Source of the DNA: Woeseiaceae bacterium
Lineage (GTDB): Bacteria; Pseudomonadota; Gammaproteobacteria; Steroidobacterales; Woeseiaceae
Direction: 5' to 3'
Length of the DNA stretch: 64,000 bases
Assembly: GCA_024640365.1 (NCBI GenBank)
Contig: JAHEFE010000005.1
Coordinates: forward strand, 55,790-119,789
The position numbers and the translations under genes were made by a program. The notes under the pieces were generated by a model. It saw nothing but the letters and a program-made list of their open reading frames with translations. It made no database searches and had not been told where the DNA came from. Positions 27,282 through 35,720 of this stretch are shown piece after piece; the first letter of the stretch is position 1; every line of letters begins with the position of its first letter.

Positions 27282-28184
27282 ATGAGCGATACAATGGGAC
27301 AGGGGAGAGGAATGTTATGGCAGTGGTTTGCAGTCGCTGTTCCTTATGCCTGGTTGTTGGTTTTCTTTCTTGCTCCTTTCGTCATTATTCTGAAAATCAG
27401 TCTTGCGGATCCGGTTATTGCGCAGCCGCCGTTCACACCATTTATTGACGACCAGAACAACCTGGCAGTGACGCTGGAAAACTTTCGTTTCTTGCTAAGC
27501 GATCGACTCTATCTGCTAACGTATCTGAATTCAGTGATGATGGCGGGAGTCGCCACGCTACTCTGCCTGTTGCTTGGATTTCCCATGGCCTATGGGATTG
27601 CCAGATCTTCTCCAGTGCAGCGAAACTTGTTGTTACTGCTGGTCGTATTGCCGTTTTGGATATCCTTCTTGTTGCGAGTGTACGCATGGATGGGATTACT
27701 GAATAACCATGGAGTTATTAACAACGTTCTTATGTGGCTGGGCGTGATCGATCAGCCGATTCAGATCCTGTATACCAACATCGCAATTTACATCGGTCTG
27801 GTCTATTCCTACTTGCCATTTATGATTCTCCCTCTGTATGCGTCTCTTGAGAGGCTGGATCTCGATTTGCTGGATGCGGCCCAGGATCTTGGCGCAACGC
27901 CACGGCAGGCATTTTGGGATGTGACATGGCCGTTGGCGCGACCGGGCGTAATTGCCGGCTGCTTGCTTGTGTTTATTCCTGCGACCGGTGAATACGTGAT
28001 CCCATTCTTGTTGGGCGGGCCGGAGTCACTGATGATCGGCCGTGTCTTGTTTGATGAATTTTTTGTCAATAAAGACTGGCCGCTAGCGTCCGCTGTGGCA
28101 ATTATCTTATTGCTGCTGATTGTTGTGCCAATCGTGCTGCTGCAACGGTTCCAGTCGGCCGAAGATGACGGTGCCCGGACATGA
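27282..28184 (+). CDS. PotB/PotH-like ABC transporter permease
   Basis: A 300-residue inner-membrane permease with six predicted helices. The EAA loop that contacts the ATPase is present as LLDAAQDLGATPRQAFWDVTWPLARPG near residue 200. The N-terminal periplasmic segment with FRFLLSDRLYLLTYLNS is typical of PotB/PotH. It is 11 bases after the ATPase gene, and its end overlaps the start of the next permease by four bases (ATGA). The two permeases would form the heterodimeric channel. Confidence 0.91.
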   Translation: MSDTMGQGRGMLWQWFAVAVPYAWLLVFFLAPFVIILKISLADPVIAQPPFTPFIDDQNNLAVTLENFRFLLSDRLYLLTYLNSVMMAGVATLLCLLLGFPMAYGIARSSPVQRNLLLLLVVLPFWISFLLRVYAWMGLLNNHGVINNVLMWLGVIDQPIQILYTNIAIYIGLVYSYLPFMILPLYASLERLDLDLLDAAQDLGATPRQAFWDVTWPLARPGVIAGCLLVFIPATGEYVIPFLLGGPESLMIGRVLFDEFFVNKDWPLASAVAIILLLLIVVPIVLLQRFQSAEDDGART

Positions 28185-28996
28185 ATAACAAACGATCTCC
28201 TTTCATTTTTTCGGTGCTGGCTTTTGGCTACGCTTTTCTTTATATACCGCTGGTGTCGGTCATCGTATATTCGTTTAATGACTCGAGACTGGCTACCGTT
28301 TGGGGTGGTTTTTCTACGCGCTGGTATGGTGAATTGTTGCGTAATGACCAGGTTCTTGACGCGGCATTACTGAGTTTACGTATTGCGGTTACCACAGCCA
28401 CGTTTGCGACGATCCTGGGAACCATGTTGGGGTTGGTGCTGGCACGATTCGGAAATTTTCGCGGCAGAACACTCCTAACTGGAATGATTACGTCGCCGCT
28501 CGTCATGCCCGAAGTAATCACCGGGCTTTCGTTGTTACTACTGTTTGTGAGTCTGCACGGCCTTTTTGGCTGGCCCGCGACGCGCGGTTTTTCCACGATA
28601 ACGATCGCCCACATCACATTTGCAATGGCTTACGTGACGGTAATTGTTCGCTCGCGTCTCGCCGCTATGGATCAGTCGCTGGAGGAGGCGGCCATGGATC
28701 TTGGGTGCCGACCTTTGCGTGTGGTCTTTGATATTACGATCCCACTTATTGCACCAGCTATGATTTCTGGCTGGTTGCTGGCTTTTACCCTGTCGCTAGA
28801 TGATCTCGTTATTTCCAGTTTTGTATCTGGCCCCGGCGCAAGCACTTTACCCATGTTGATTTTCTCGAAAGTGAGGCTGGGTGTTACGCCCGACATAAAC
28901 GCTTTGGCGAGTATTATTATTTTGCTGGTTAGCCTGGGGGTGGTCGCCGCCTGGCTGGTTTCCAGGCGTATGCAAAAGAGTCTGCCGTCAAACTAG
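28181..28996 (+). CDS. PotC/PotI-like ABC transporter permease
   Basis: A 271-residue permease with six hydrophobic helices. The EAA motif reads LEEAAMDLGCRPLRVVFDITIPLIAPA. YSFNDSRLATVWGGFSTRWYGELLRN near residue 30 is highly typical of PotC/PotI. It overlaps the previous permease gene by four bases and is the last gene of this plus-strand transport operon, ending two bases from the convergent maleylacetoacetate isomerase gene. Confidence 0.92.
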   Translation: MNNKRSPFIFSVLAFGYAFLYIPLVSVIVYSFNDSRLATVWGGFSTRWYGELLRNDQVLDAALLSLRIAVTTATFATILGTMLGLVLARFGNFRGRTLLTGMITSPLVMPEVITGLSLLLLFVSLHGLFGWPATRGFSTITIAHITFAMAYVTVIVRSRLAAMDQSLEEAAMDLGCRPLRVVFDITIPLIAPAMISGWLLAFTLSLDDLVISSFVSGPGASTLPMLIFSKVRLGVTPDINALASIIILLVSLGVVAAWLVSRRMQKSLPSN

Positions 28997-28997
28997 A

Positions 28998-29639
28998 TCA
29001 GGCTGGTGTATCCGGTTGTACCGTTGGGTGGGCCGCCTTAAATCCAGCCAATGTCTGGCAGTGCGCGTCAATGCTACGCAGTGTCGGATAGGGATCAAGG
29101 TCTAGTTCGAAACGTTTGGCATTCAGCATTTGTGGAATTAGCCAGACGTCCGCAAGACTGAGCGTGTCACCGATACAAAATCGCTGTTCTGACGAACGAG
29201 TCTTTAAAACTGCCTCTACTGCATCAAATCCAGCCGCAATCCAGTGTCTGCACCATACGGCAACGCCCTCGTCGTTTTGATCGAATTCAACTTGTAGATA
29301 TTTAAGTATACGAAGATTTTGTATTGGGTGGATATCGCAGCCAATCAAGCTGACTATCTCGCGAACTTGAGCTCGTTGTAGTTTGTCGTTTGGTAATAAG
29401 TGAGGTTCGGGATATGACTCTTCCAGATATTCCCCAATCGCGGGTGATTGTGAAATTATATTTTCGCCATCAACCAGAACAGGAACAAACCCCATCGGAT
29501 TAATCTTCCGGAATGAAGCCTCCAGTTGTTCACCTTCATTCAGCATCACGGCTACATAGTCAAAAGGAATACCCTTGCTATGCAGCATAATTCGAATTCG
29601 ATAGGAGGCGCTGCTGCGGTAGTACCCATAGAGTTTCAT
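28998..29639 (-). CDS. maiA: Maleylacetoacetate isomerase (zeta-class glutathione transferase)
   Basis: A 213-residue glutathione transferase. The N-terminus KLYGYYRSSASYRIRIML has the zeta-class SSxSxRVRI glutathione-binding signature, with ISQSPAIGEYLEE (gamma-glutamyl site) further on and FCIGDTLSLADVWLIPQ in the helical domain. It isomerises maleylacetoacetate to fumarylacetoacetate in tyrosine breakdown. The usual partners hmgA and fahA are not in the window, so this copy is solitary. ATG at 29639 gives the family start; a GTG at 29654 would add five residues. Confidence 0.9.
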   Translation of the reverse strand: MKLYGYYRSSASYRIRIMLHSKGIPFDYVAVMLNEGEQLEASFRKINPMGFVPVLVDGENIISQSPAIGEYLEESYPEPHLLPNDKLQRAQVREIVSLIGCDIHPIQNLRILKYLQVEFDQNDEGVAVWCRHWIAAGFDAVEAVLKTRSSEQRFCIGDTLSLADVWLIPQMLNAKRFELDLDPYPTLRSIDAHCQTLAGFKAAHPTVQPDTPA

Positions 29640-29672
29640 AGCGATGCCTGACACATTAAATTTTCGCTCGTC

Positions 29673-30254
29673 TTATTCATCCTGCATGTGTTGCCTCTTG
29701 GCAGGATCAATTTTTGACGGCGGTACGTAGTCGAAAATAAAGGTAATACGATCTTCTTTGCTGCGGTTCATTACGCTGTGAGTTTTTTGGTTATTGATTT
29801 CGTAGGCTTTGCCGACTTCGAACTGGTAGGGCCTGCCATCAATCATAAAACGGACGCCACCGCTGGTTGTAATGGGAACGTGAATCCGGTGGCCGAAACG
29901 GAATGATGGATGGGAATCGAAATGCGGCGTAATGCGTCCACCCGCTAGAAGCTTTGCAGCCATTGCTCTAATAATTGTGCCGCCTGGCGGATAATGCTGT
30001 TCAATAAGCTTGTGCATTATTGGTACCGCTTGCTCAGCAAGTCGTTCCCAGCCCGGTTCTTTGGAAACCGTCATATTCGGCCATTCGCCATCACAAAAAA
30101 TCAGAACGATCGATTGTGTGTCGTGGTGCACGTCATACGCTTTTTGACGATAGTCGTTTTCGTGCCAGGCAGTTTCCTCCTGAGCGAGGACACTCGTTCT
30201 TAATTCGTCAATGTCTATGTCGCCAAGCTCTCTGAGCGGAATTTCGATATCCAT
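29673..30254 (-). CDS. Aspartyl/asparaginyl beta-hydroxylase-like oxygenase
   Basis: A 193-residue protein of the aspartyl/asparaginyl beta-hydroxylase superfamily of Fe(II)/2-oxoglutarate enzymes. The iron ligands are visible as H-x-D in ITPHFDSHPSF and a distal histidine in KTHSVMNRS. HRIHVPITTSGGVRFMIDG and GKAYEINNQ belong to the double-stranded beta-helix core. It is small, with no membrane segment. It precedes the isomerase gene on the same strand by 33 bases and is divergent from puuD. The substrate is unknown; a peptide or free amino acid residue is possible. Confidence 0.83.
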   Translation of the reverse strand: MDIEIPLRELGDIDIDELRTSVLAQEETAWHENDYRQKAYDVHHDTQSIVLIFCDGEWPNMTVSKEPGWERLAEQAVPIMHKLIEQHYPPGGTIIRAMAAKLLAGGRITPHFDSHPSFRFGHRIHVPITTSGGVRFMIDGRPYQFEVGKAYEINNQKTHSVMNRSKEDRITFIFDYVPPSKIDPAKRQHMQDE

Positions 30255-30417
30255 GCAGTTTTACCGTTTCGTGTAGGAAAGCGCCCAAAGATAAGCGATT
30301 TCGGCATTAAGTTGAATAGTTTGGGGGTCTGTACCTGTAGAAGTTGGAGACTCGGTTCGAGGCTCTATGCTAGCATGTTGCCGCATATTCAGGAGGTGTA
30401 GGTCCAAGTGGCCGCGT

Positions 30418-31176
30418 ATGAGTGCGAAACCAATAATTGGTCTGCCTGCAGACCGACGAGTGCTGGACCCCCATCCATTTCATTTAGTTGGGGAAAAATA
30501 CATCACGGCCATCTATGACGGTGCCGACGGGATGCCTTTTGTCATTCCCGCGCTCGGCAAACGTATGGACCTGGCAAGAATTTTGGCTAATATTGACGGT
30601 CTGCTGCTAACGGGTAGTCCATCAAATGTCGAACCGCATCATTATGGCGGCGAGCCAAGCAAGCCTGGCACGATGCACGATGCCGAAAGGGATGCGACGA
30701 CTTTTCCGTTAATTGAAATGGCGTTGGCTGAAGGTGTTCCGATACTTGCGGTTTGCCGTGGTTTTCAGGAGTTGAACGTTGTGCTTGGTGGGTCGCTGCA
30801 CCAGGAAGTACATAATGTGCCTGGCTACCATAATCACAAGGAAAATCCGGCCGACCCTCTGGATGTGCAATACGGGCCATCTCACGAGGTAACACTTGTA
30901 GAGGGCGGATTGTTGCGCGCACTGGCTGGTGCTGAGCGGGTAGCCGTGAACTCCCTGCACGCGCAAGGTATCAAAAGGCTGGCCAATGGTGTTTCAATTG
31001 AGGCTGTCGCGGATGATGGTTTAATTGAGGGCTTTCGAGTGGATGACGCGAAGGGTTTTACCCTTGCTGTACAGTGGCACCCGGAATGGCGAGTGATAGA
31101 GAACGAGTTTTCAAAATCAATTTTTAAGGCGTTCGGTGACGCATGCAGTGAGCGTGCGGGCCGTCGACAGGTGTAA
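30418..31176 (+). CDS. puuD: Gamma-glutamyl-gamma-aminobutyrate hydrolase
   Basis: A 252-residue class I glutamine-amidotransferase-like peptidase (peptidase C26). It splits gamma-glutamyl-GABA to glutamate and GABA, the last step of the Puu route. The nucleophile Cys113 is in AVCRGFQELNVVLGGSLHQ, and the histidine and glutamate of the triad in VQWHPEW. An AGGAGG lies at 30391-30396, rather far (21 bases) from the ATG at 30418, and no better in-frame start exists between. It begins the plus-strand polyamine block and is followed one base later by puuA. Confidence 0.92.
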   Translation: MSAKPIIGLPADRRVLDPHPFHLVGEKYITAIYDGADGMPFVIPALGKRMDLARILANIDGLLLTGSPSNVEPHHYGGEPSKPGTMHDAERDATTFPLIEMALAEGVPILAVCRGFQELNVVLGGSLHQEVHNVPGYHNHKENPADPLDVQYGPSHEVTLVEGGLLRALAGAERVAVNSLHAQGIKRLANGVSIEAVADDGLIEGFRVDDAKGFTLAVQWHPEWRVIENEFSKSIFKAFGDACSERAGRRQV

Positions 31177-31177
31177 T

Positions 31178-32518
31178 GTGAGTGAAAGTGATAAAGAAGT
31201 ATTCCAGAGCTGGTTAAGAGAAAACCAGATTCAGGACGTGGAAGCCCTGGTTCCTGATATGGCCGGAGCGGCTCGCGGCAAAGTAATGCCGGCAGACAAG
31301 TTTGGCGGGGGCGGAATGAAGATGCCGGAAGCGGTATTTGCCCAGACCATTTCCGGTGAATACGTTGAGATGAAAGAGAATATCGAGGACCGAGATATGT
31401 GGCTGGTTCCCGACCCGGACACTCTGAGGCCGGTGCCTTGGGCAACGGATCCGACGGCGTCTGTTTTTCTGGACTGCTTTCGCAAGGATGGTTCCCCGGT
31501 AGAGATATCTCCACGCCATGTATTGCGCAAAGTGCTCGCGATGTACGACGCAAAGGGCTGGAAGCCAGTCGTTGCACCTGAGGTCGAGTTTTATCTGATT
31601 AATCCGCATGCGGATCCAACGCTCGAGGCGGAGCCGCCCGAGGGTCGCCTGGGACGAACAGATATGTCCCGTCAGCCTTACAGTATCGATACGATGAATG
31701 ATTTTGATCCGTTCATTAATGACGTATATGCATTCTGTGAGATGCAGGGTATTCGCATTGACACATTGTCACAGGAAATGGGCCCTGCCCAGTTCGAGAT
31801 AAATTTCCTGCACGGTGATGCGGTCACCCTTGCTGACCATGTATTTCTGTTCAAACGGACAGTTCGCGAAGCGGCGATTGCTCACGAAATGCATGCAACC
31901 TTTCTTGCCAAGCCCATGTCGGGCCAGGCCGGCAGCGCGTTGCATGTTCATCAAAGCGTGATTAACAAGGCCGACGGCAATAATATTTTCTCAACCGAAA
32001 CCGGTGAAGCCAGTCCGTTATTCCTTAGCTTTATCGCTGGATTGCAGAAATACATTCCGGAATCCATGCTGATTTTCGCACCTTACGTGAATTCCTACCG
32101 ACGGTTTTTTGATAGCTGGTCGTCGCCTGTCAACCTGGCGTGGGCGATTGACAATCGTACGGTCGGATTACGAGTGCCGGATTCGCCGCCCGAGGCCCGT
32201 CGCATTGAGAACAGGCTTCCTGGCGTAGACGTGAATCCGTACCTGGCGTTAGCGGCAACGCTGGCTTGCGGCTATCGCGGCATGATTGAAGAGCTGGTTC
32301 CGAGTGACCCTATCACCGGCAGTGCGTACGAAATCCCGTTTTCTTTGCCGCGTCACATCTATTCAGCGATCGAAGAGATGGAGAACAGTACGATGTTGCG
32401 GGAAACGCTGGGCGAGTCCTTCGTTAACATTTATACATCGTTGAAGAAGGCCGAATATCGCGAATTCCAGGCAATTATTACGCCCTGGGAGCGCGACATC
32501 TTGATGTTCAACGTTTAA
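31178..32518 (+). CDS. puuA: Gamma-glutamylputrescine synthetase-like glutamine synthetase
   Basis: A 446-residue glutamine-synthetase-fold enzyme that would attach glutamate to putrescine or a related polyamine, the first Puu step. Metal and ATP motifs include VVAPEVEFYL, GPAQFEINF and SGQAGSALHVHQSV, followed by NSYRRF and ENRLPGVDVNPYLALAA. GTG at 31178 is used: it lies one base after the puuD stop with CAGGTG just upstream, whereas longer starts would overlap puuD. It differs clearly from the first PuuA-like copy at 7.2 kb and resembles the SpuB/SpuI group of pseudomonads. Confidence 0.9.
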   Translation: MSESDKEVFQSWLRENQIQDVEALVPDMAGAARGKVMPADKFGGGGMKMPEAVFAQTISGEYVEMKENIEDRDMWLVPDPDTLRPVPWATDPTASVFLDCFRKDGSPVEISPRHVLRKVLAMYDAKGWKPVVAPEVEFYLINPHADPTLEAEPPEGRLGRTDMSRQPYSIDTMNDFDPFINDVYAFCEMQGIRIDTLSQEMGPAQFEINFLHGDAVTLADHVFLFKRTVREAAIAHEMHATFLAKPMSGQAGSALHVHQSVINKADGNNIFSTETGEASPLFLSFIAGLQKYIPESMLIFAPYVNSYRRFFDSWSSPVNLAWAIDNRTVGLRVPDSPPEARRIENRLPGVDVNPYLALAATLACGYRGMIEELVPSDPITGSAYEIPFSLPRHIYSAIEEMENSTMLRETLGESFVNIYTSLKKAEYREFQAIITPWERDILMFNV

Positions 32519-32564
32519 GCGGGTCTTTTCTACCAGGGCTTTTCGCCGAGACTGCAGTCTTGCA

Positions 32565-32600
32565 ACCGGTTGCTGATTTCAGAATGTGACCGGTTGCTGA
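32565..32600 (+). repeat. 12-base direct repeat upstream of the putrescine aminotransferase gene
   Basis: ACCGGTTGCTGA occurs at 32565-32576 and 32589-32600, perfectly matched with a 24-base period. It lies in the 167-base gap between puuA and the aminotransferase gene. It could be a regulator-binding site pair or a chance duplication. Confidence 0.6.
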
Positions 32601-32644
32601 CGCAGCCCTTGGGCTTAGCTATCATTGTTTCGCATATTAGTTTG

Positions 32645-32667
32645 CGCGCTAGCCTCAGGCTTGCGCG
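32645..32667 (+). promoter_or_regulatory. GC-rich hairpin in the leader of the putrescine aminotransferase gene
   Basis: CGCGCTAGCC and GGCTTGCGCG pair in nine of ten positions around a three-base loop, followed by TCTTTA and then the AGAGGG ribosome site before the ATG at 32686. It may weaken readthrough from puuA or stabilise the downstream message. The T-run is too short for a confident terminator. Confidence 0.45.
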
Positions 32668-32685
32668 TCTTTAGAGGGCATTTCC

Positions 32686-34056
32686 ATGGCAGCAATTGAA
32701 AAACGTACGCGATCGGAATGGCAAGACTTGGATCAGCAGCACTATTTGCATCCGTTCACCGATCACAAAGACCTGGCTAAACAAAAAAGCCGCATTATCA
32801 CGCGTGCCGACGGCGTCTATATTTATGATGCCGATGGCAAGAAGATACTCGATGGCATGGCCGGATTGTGGTGCGTGAACCTGGGTTACGGCAGAGATGA
32901 ACTAGTCGATGCGGCAGAACGCCAGATGCGTGAACTGCCTTACTACAACAGCTTTTTCCAATGCGCACATCCGCCGTCAATTGAGTTGTCCAAGGTAATT
33001 ACAGATCTCGCCCCGGACAATTTCAACCACGTGTTTTATACAGGTTCCGGTTCCGAATCGAACGATACTATCGTGCGTATGGTTCGCCGCTATTGGGACC
33101 TGCTGGATCAGCCTGAACGTCAGATTATTATCAGCCGACAAAATGCTTACCATGGTTCAACCATGGCCGGCGCTAGCCTGAGTGGCATGAAAGCGATGCA
33201 CGCACAGGGAGGGCTGCCTATTCCTGGCATCGTGCATATTGAGCAACCTTATTACTTCGGTAGTGACCATAGTCTCTCTGAAGAAGAGTTTGGGCTGCAG
33301 ACGGCGCGCAAGCTGGAACAAAAAATTCAGGAACTGGGCGCTGACAAGGTTGCCGCATTTATTGGTGAGCCCATTCAGGGAGCCGGCGGCGTCATTGTGC
33401 CACCCGCCAGCTATTGGCCTGAAATTCAACGCATCTGCGATGAGTACGGCATTCTGCTGGTCACCGATGAGGTGATTACTGGTTTCGGTCGCGTTGGCGA
33501 GTGGTTCGGGGCAGATTACTTCGGTGTTAAACCCGATCTGATGCCGTTCGCGAAAGGCGTTACTTCCGGATATCTGCCGTTAGGCGGAGTGTTAGTAGGC
33601 GATCGGGTTGCCGATGTGATTATTGATAAGGGCGGCGAATTCTTTCACGGTTATACCTATTCAGGACATCCCGCGTGTTGTGCCGTGGCAATCGAAAGCC
33701 TGCGGTTGACGAAAAGTGAGGGCATAGTCGAGCGCGTACGAGACGATATTGGTCCTTATCTTCAGGAGCGCTGGGGCAAGCTTGTCGATCACCCGCTGGT
33801 GGGTGAAGCACGAATGGTCGGGTTGATGGGCGCATTTGAAATTGTGGCCAACAAGAAGTCTCGCGAGCGCTTTGCTGAAGACAAAGGCGTTGGTACTACG
33901 TGCCGCAATTTCTCTGTGTCTAACGGTCTCGTAATGCGCGCGGTTGGCGACACTATGATTGTTGCCCCACCGTTGGTATTGAGTCATGCGGAAGCGGATG
34001 AACTGGTTGAAAAAGCCTGGAAGGCGCTCGATTTGACGCAGAAAGCGATTAAATAA
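32686..34056 (+). CDS. spuC: Putrescine/polyamine:pyruvate aminotransferase, SpuC-like
   Basis: A 456-residue class III aminotransferase. The PLP lysine is K290 in MPFAKGVTSGYLPLGG, the PLP aspartate in LLVTDEVITGFGR, and FYTGSGSESNDT binds the phosphate. HYLHPFTDHKDL near the N-terminus is typical of the SpuC and omega-amine:pyruvate group, which convert putrescine to 4-aminobutanal. This gives a transaminase route beside the glutamylation route of PuuA. It lies between puuA and the agmatinase gene in the same direction. Confidence 0.87.
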   Translation: MAAIEKRTRSEWQDLDQQHYLHPFTDHKDLAKQKSRIITRADGVYIYDADGKKILDGMAGLWCVNLGYGRDELVDAAERQMRELPYYNSFFQCAHPPSIELSKVITDLAPDNFNHVFYTGSGSESNDTIVRMVRRYWDLLDQPERQIIISRQNAYHGSTMAGASLSGMKAMHAQGGLPIPGIVHIEQPYYFGSDHSLSEEEFGLQTARKLEQKIQELGADKVAAFIGEPIQGAGGVIVPPASYWPEIQRICDEYGILLVTDEVITGFGRVGEWFGADYFGVKPDLMPFAKGVTSGYLPLGGVLVGDRVADVIIDKGGEFFHGYTYSGHPACCAVAIESLRLTKSEGIVERVRDDIGPYLQERWGKLVDHPLVGEARMVGLMGAFEIVANKKSRERFAEDKGVGTTCRNFSVSNGLVMRAVGDTMIVAPPLVLSHAEADELVEKAWKALDLTQKAIK

Positions 34057-34094
34057 CTGTGGTGCCACGGTAAGCAGGGCTGGAGAGGCTAGCA

Positions 34095-35051
34095 ATGTCA
34101 CTGAAATCTACAGGCGATTTGGCGATGACCCGCGATAGTTTGTACGGCACTGTGCCGGAACCTACTTACGCGGGCGTTCTGTCGTTTATGCGCCGTAAAT
34201 ACACCCGCGAATTGCACGGAGTAGATTTGGCCGTAATGGGAGTTCCATTTGATACGGCAACGACTAACCGGCCTGGCTCTCGCTTTGGGCCGCGCGCTGT
34301 AAGGGCCGCATCGATCATCATGGCCTGGGCACCGCCGTATGGCATGGGCTTTGATCCTTTTGATGAGTTGGCAGTCGTAGATTACGGCGATTGTTTATTC
34401 GATCATGGGCGACCAGAAGCGGTTCCTGCAGCGATAGAAGAGTACGCCTACAAAATTCTTGAACAGGGTCCGGGCTTATTAACGCTGGGAGGGGATCACT
34501 TCATTTCATACCCGTTGCTCAAGGCGCACGCCCGCAAACATGGCGCTCCTTTGTCAATGATCCACTTTGATGCGCATAGCGATACGTGGGAAGACGAAGA
34601 GGGCCGCATTGATCATGGCACGATGTTTTATCATGCCGCTCAGGAAGGTGTTATTGATCCATCCCGATCTATTCAGATTGGCCTGCGCACCCATAATGAC
34701 AGCGACCATGGATTCAATATCTGTGATGCGCCATGGGTGCATCGCCACGGTGTTGATGCCACGGTCAAAGCGATCAGGGACTGCGTAGGCGATAACCCGG
34801 TTTATCTGACATTTGATATCGACTGTCTGGACCCGGCTTACGCGCCGGGCACAGGTACTCCGGTGTGCGGCGGGCTGACTACGCACCAGGCGATGTCGAT
34901 TATTCGCGGGCTCGCCGGAATAAATCTGATTGGCATGGATCTCGTAGAGGTCGCGCCGGCTTATGATGTCGGCGAAATTACCGCGTTGGCCGGAGCACAT
35001 CTTGCGATGGAAATGGTCAGCGTCTACGCCGCGCGCAAGAAGCAGGGCTAA
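34095..35051 (+). CDS. speB: Agmatinase (ureohydrolase family)
   Basis: A 318-residue ureohydrolase. The two-manganese site ligands are all visible: GGDHFISY, IHFDAHSDTWED and LTFDIDCLDPAYAPGTGTP. The acidic substrate loop reads GMDLVEVAPAYDVGEIT. It should release urea from agmatine to give putrescine, feeding the neighbouring putrescine enzymes; guanidinobutyrase is a related alternative that sequence alone cannot exclude. A good GGAGAGG ribosome site precedes ATG 34095. It ends overlapping the convergent puuR-like gene by four bases. Confidence 0.9.
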   Translation: MSLKSTGDLAMTRDSLYGTVPEPTYAGVLSFMRRKYTRELHGVDLAVMGVPFDTATTNRPGSRFGPRAVRAASIIMAWAPPYGMGFDPFDELAVVDYGDCLFDHGRPEAVPAAIEEYAYKILEQGPGLLTLGGDHFISYPLLKAHARKHGAPLSMIHFDAHSDTWEDEEGRIDHGTMFYHAAQEGVIDPSRSIQIGLRTHNDSDHGFNICDAPWVHRHGVDATVKAIRDCVGDNPVYLTFDIDCLDPAYAPGTGTPVCGGLTTHQAMSIIRGLAGINLIGMDLVEVAPAYDVGEITALAGAHLAMEMVSVYAARKKQG

Positions 35052-35593
35052 AAATTCGGCGGGGTGCAGGCCGAAACTACGACACAGTTTTCCTTACCCA
35101 GATTTCGAAATCGATGCGGTAACCGGCTATTGAAGCGATAGGCATCGCCACTACTCAGAATCTGCACTTGGTTGTTAATGGTCACTTCCAGCCGGCCTTC
35201 TATTATGACGCCGCCTTCTTCCGCTTCGTGGCTAAGCATCGACTGGCCAGTGTCCGCTCCTGGCTTGTAAACCTCGTGCAATATCTGCAATTGACTATTT
35301 GCCAGATCGCCACCGACCTGTCGGTATGAAATTAACCCCTTACCAATTTCTACGAGATCACGGCGTGAGAAAAAAAAGCGTTCAGCACCCGCCGGGCCCA
35401 GGGCGAAGAATTCGGCGAAAGAGACATCCAGACTTTCCAGTATGCGGCGTAACAAGCCCATCGACGGATCAGTACGGCCGTGTTCGATCAAGGAAATCGT
35501 GGCATTGGACACGCCCGCCTGCTTGGCCAGCTTGCGTTGCGAGAGGCCGCGATTTTGACGCAAGGTTCGGAGTTTTGGGCCGATTTCATTCAT
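35048..35593 (-). CDS. puuR: PuuR-like XRE-cupin transcriptional regulator
   Basis: A 181-residue regulator, close to the size of E. coli PuuR (185). The N-terminal helix-turn-helix (LRTLRQNRGLSQRKLAKQAGVSNATISLIEHGRTDPSMGLLRRIL) occupies residues 8-55, and the C-terminal cupin domain (SHEAEEGGVIIEGRLEVTI to DAYRFNSRLPHRFRN) would bind the inducer, putrescine in PuuR. ATG at 35593 has CAGGTG upstream. It is divergent from puuB across a 127-base AT-rich gap with a PuuR-box-like site, so it probably represses the polyamine block. Confidence 0.87.
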   Translation of the reverse strand: MNEIGPKLRTLRQNRGLSQRKLAKQAGVSNATISLIEHGRTDPSMGLLRRILESLDVSFAEFFALGPAGAERFFFSRRDLVEIGKGLISYRQVGGDLANSQLQILHEVYKPGADTGQSMLSHEAEEGGVIIEGRLEVTINNQVQILSSGDAYRFNSRLPHRFRNLGKENCVVVSACTPPNF

Positions 35594-35612
35594 CGTAGCT
35601 ACACCTGTTGAA

Positions 35613-35632
35613 TTGTTAAATATAGTCAACAA
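35613..35632. promoter_or_regulatory. Putative PuuR operator, proximal site
   Basis: TTGTTAA, six bases, GTCAACAA form an imperfect inverted repeat 20 bases before the puuR start. On the plus strand it contains AAATATAGTCAACA, which differs at two positions from the matching part of the E. coli PuuR box as I remember it (AAAATATAATGAACA). A second TTGTTAA lies at 35685-35691 in AAATATTGTTAAC, nearer to puuB. Confidence 0.55.
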
Positions 35633-35677
35633 GATAAAGAAGTAGTGATGAAAAATCAATGACTTAAAATAGCCTAT

Positions 35678-35692
35678 TTAAATATTGTTAAC
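35678..35692. promoter_or_regulatory. Putative PuuR operator, distal site before puuB
   Basis: TTAAATATTGTTAAC is AT-rich and repeats the TTGTTAA heptamer of the proximal site 72 bases away. Its match to the E. coli PuuR box is weaker than that of the first site. It lies 28 bases before the puuB ATG, a good place for repression. Confidence 0.35.
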
Positions 35693-35720
35693 TCATAGGG
35701 CGTAGAGTAGGCTGTCCGCC

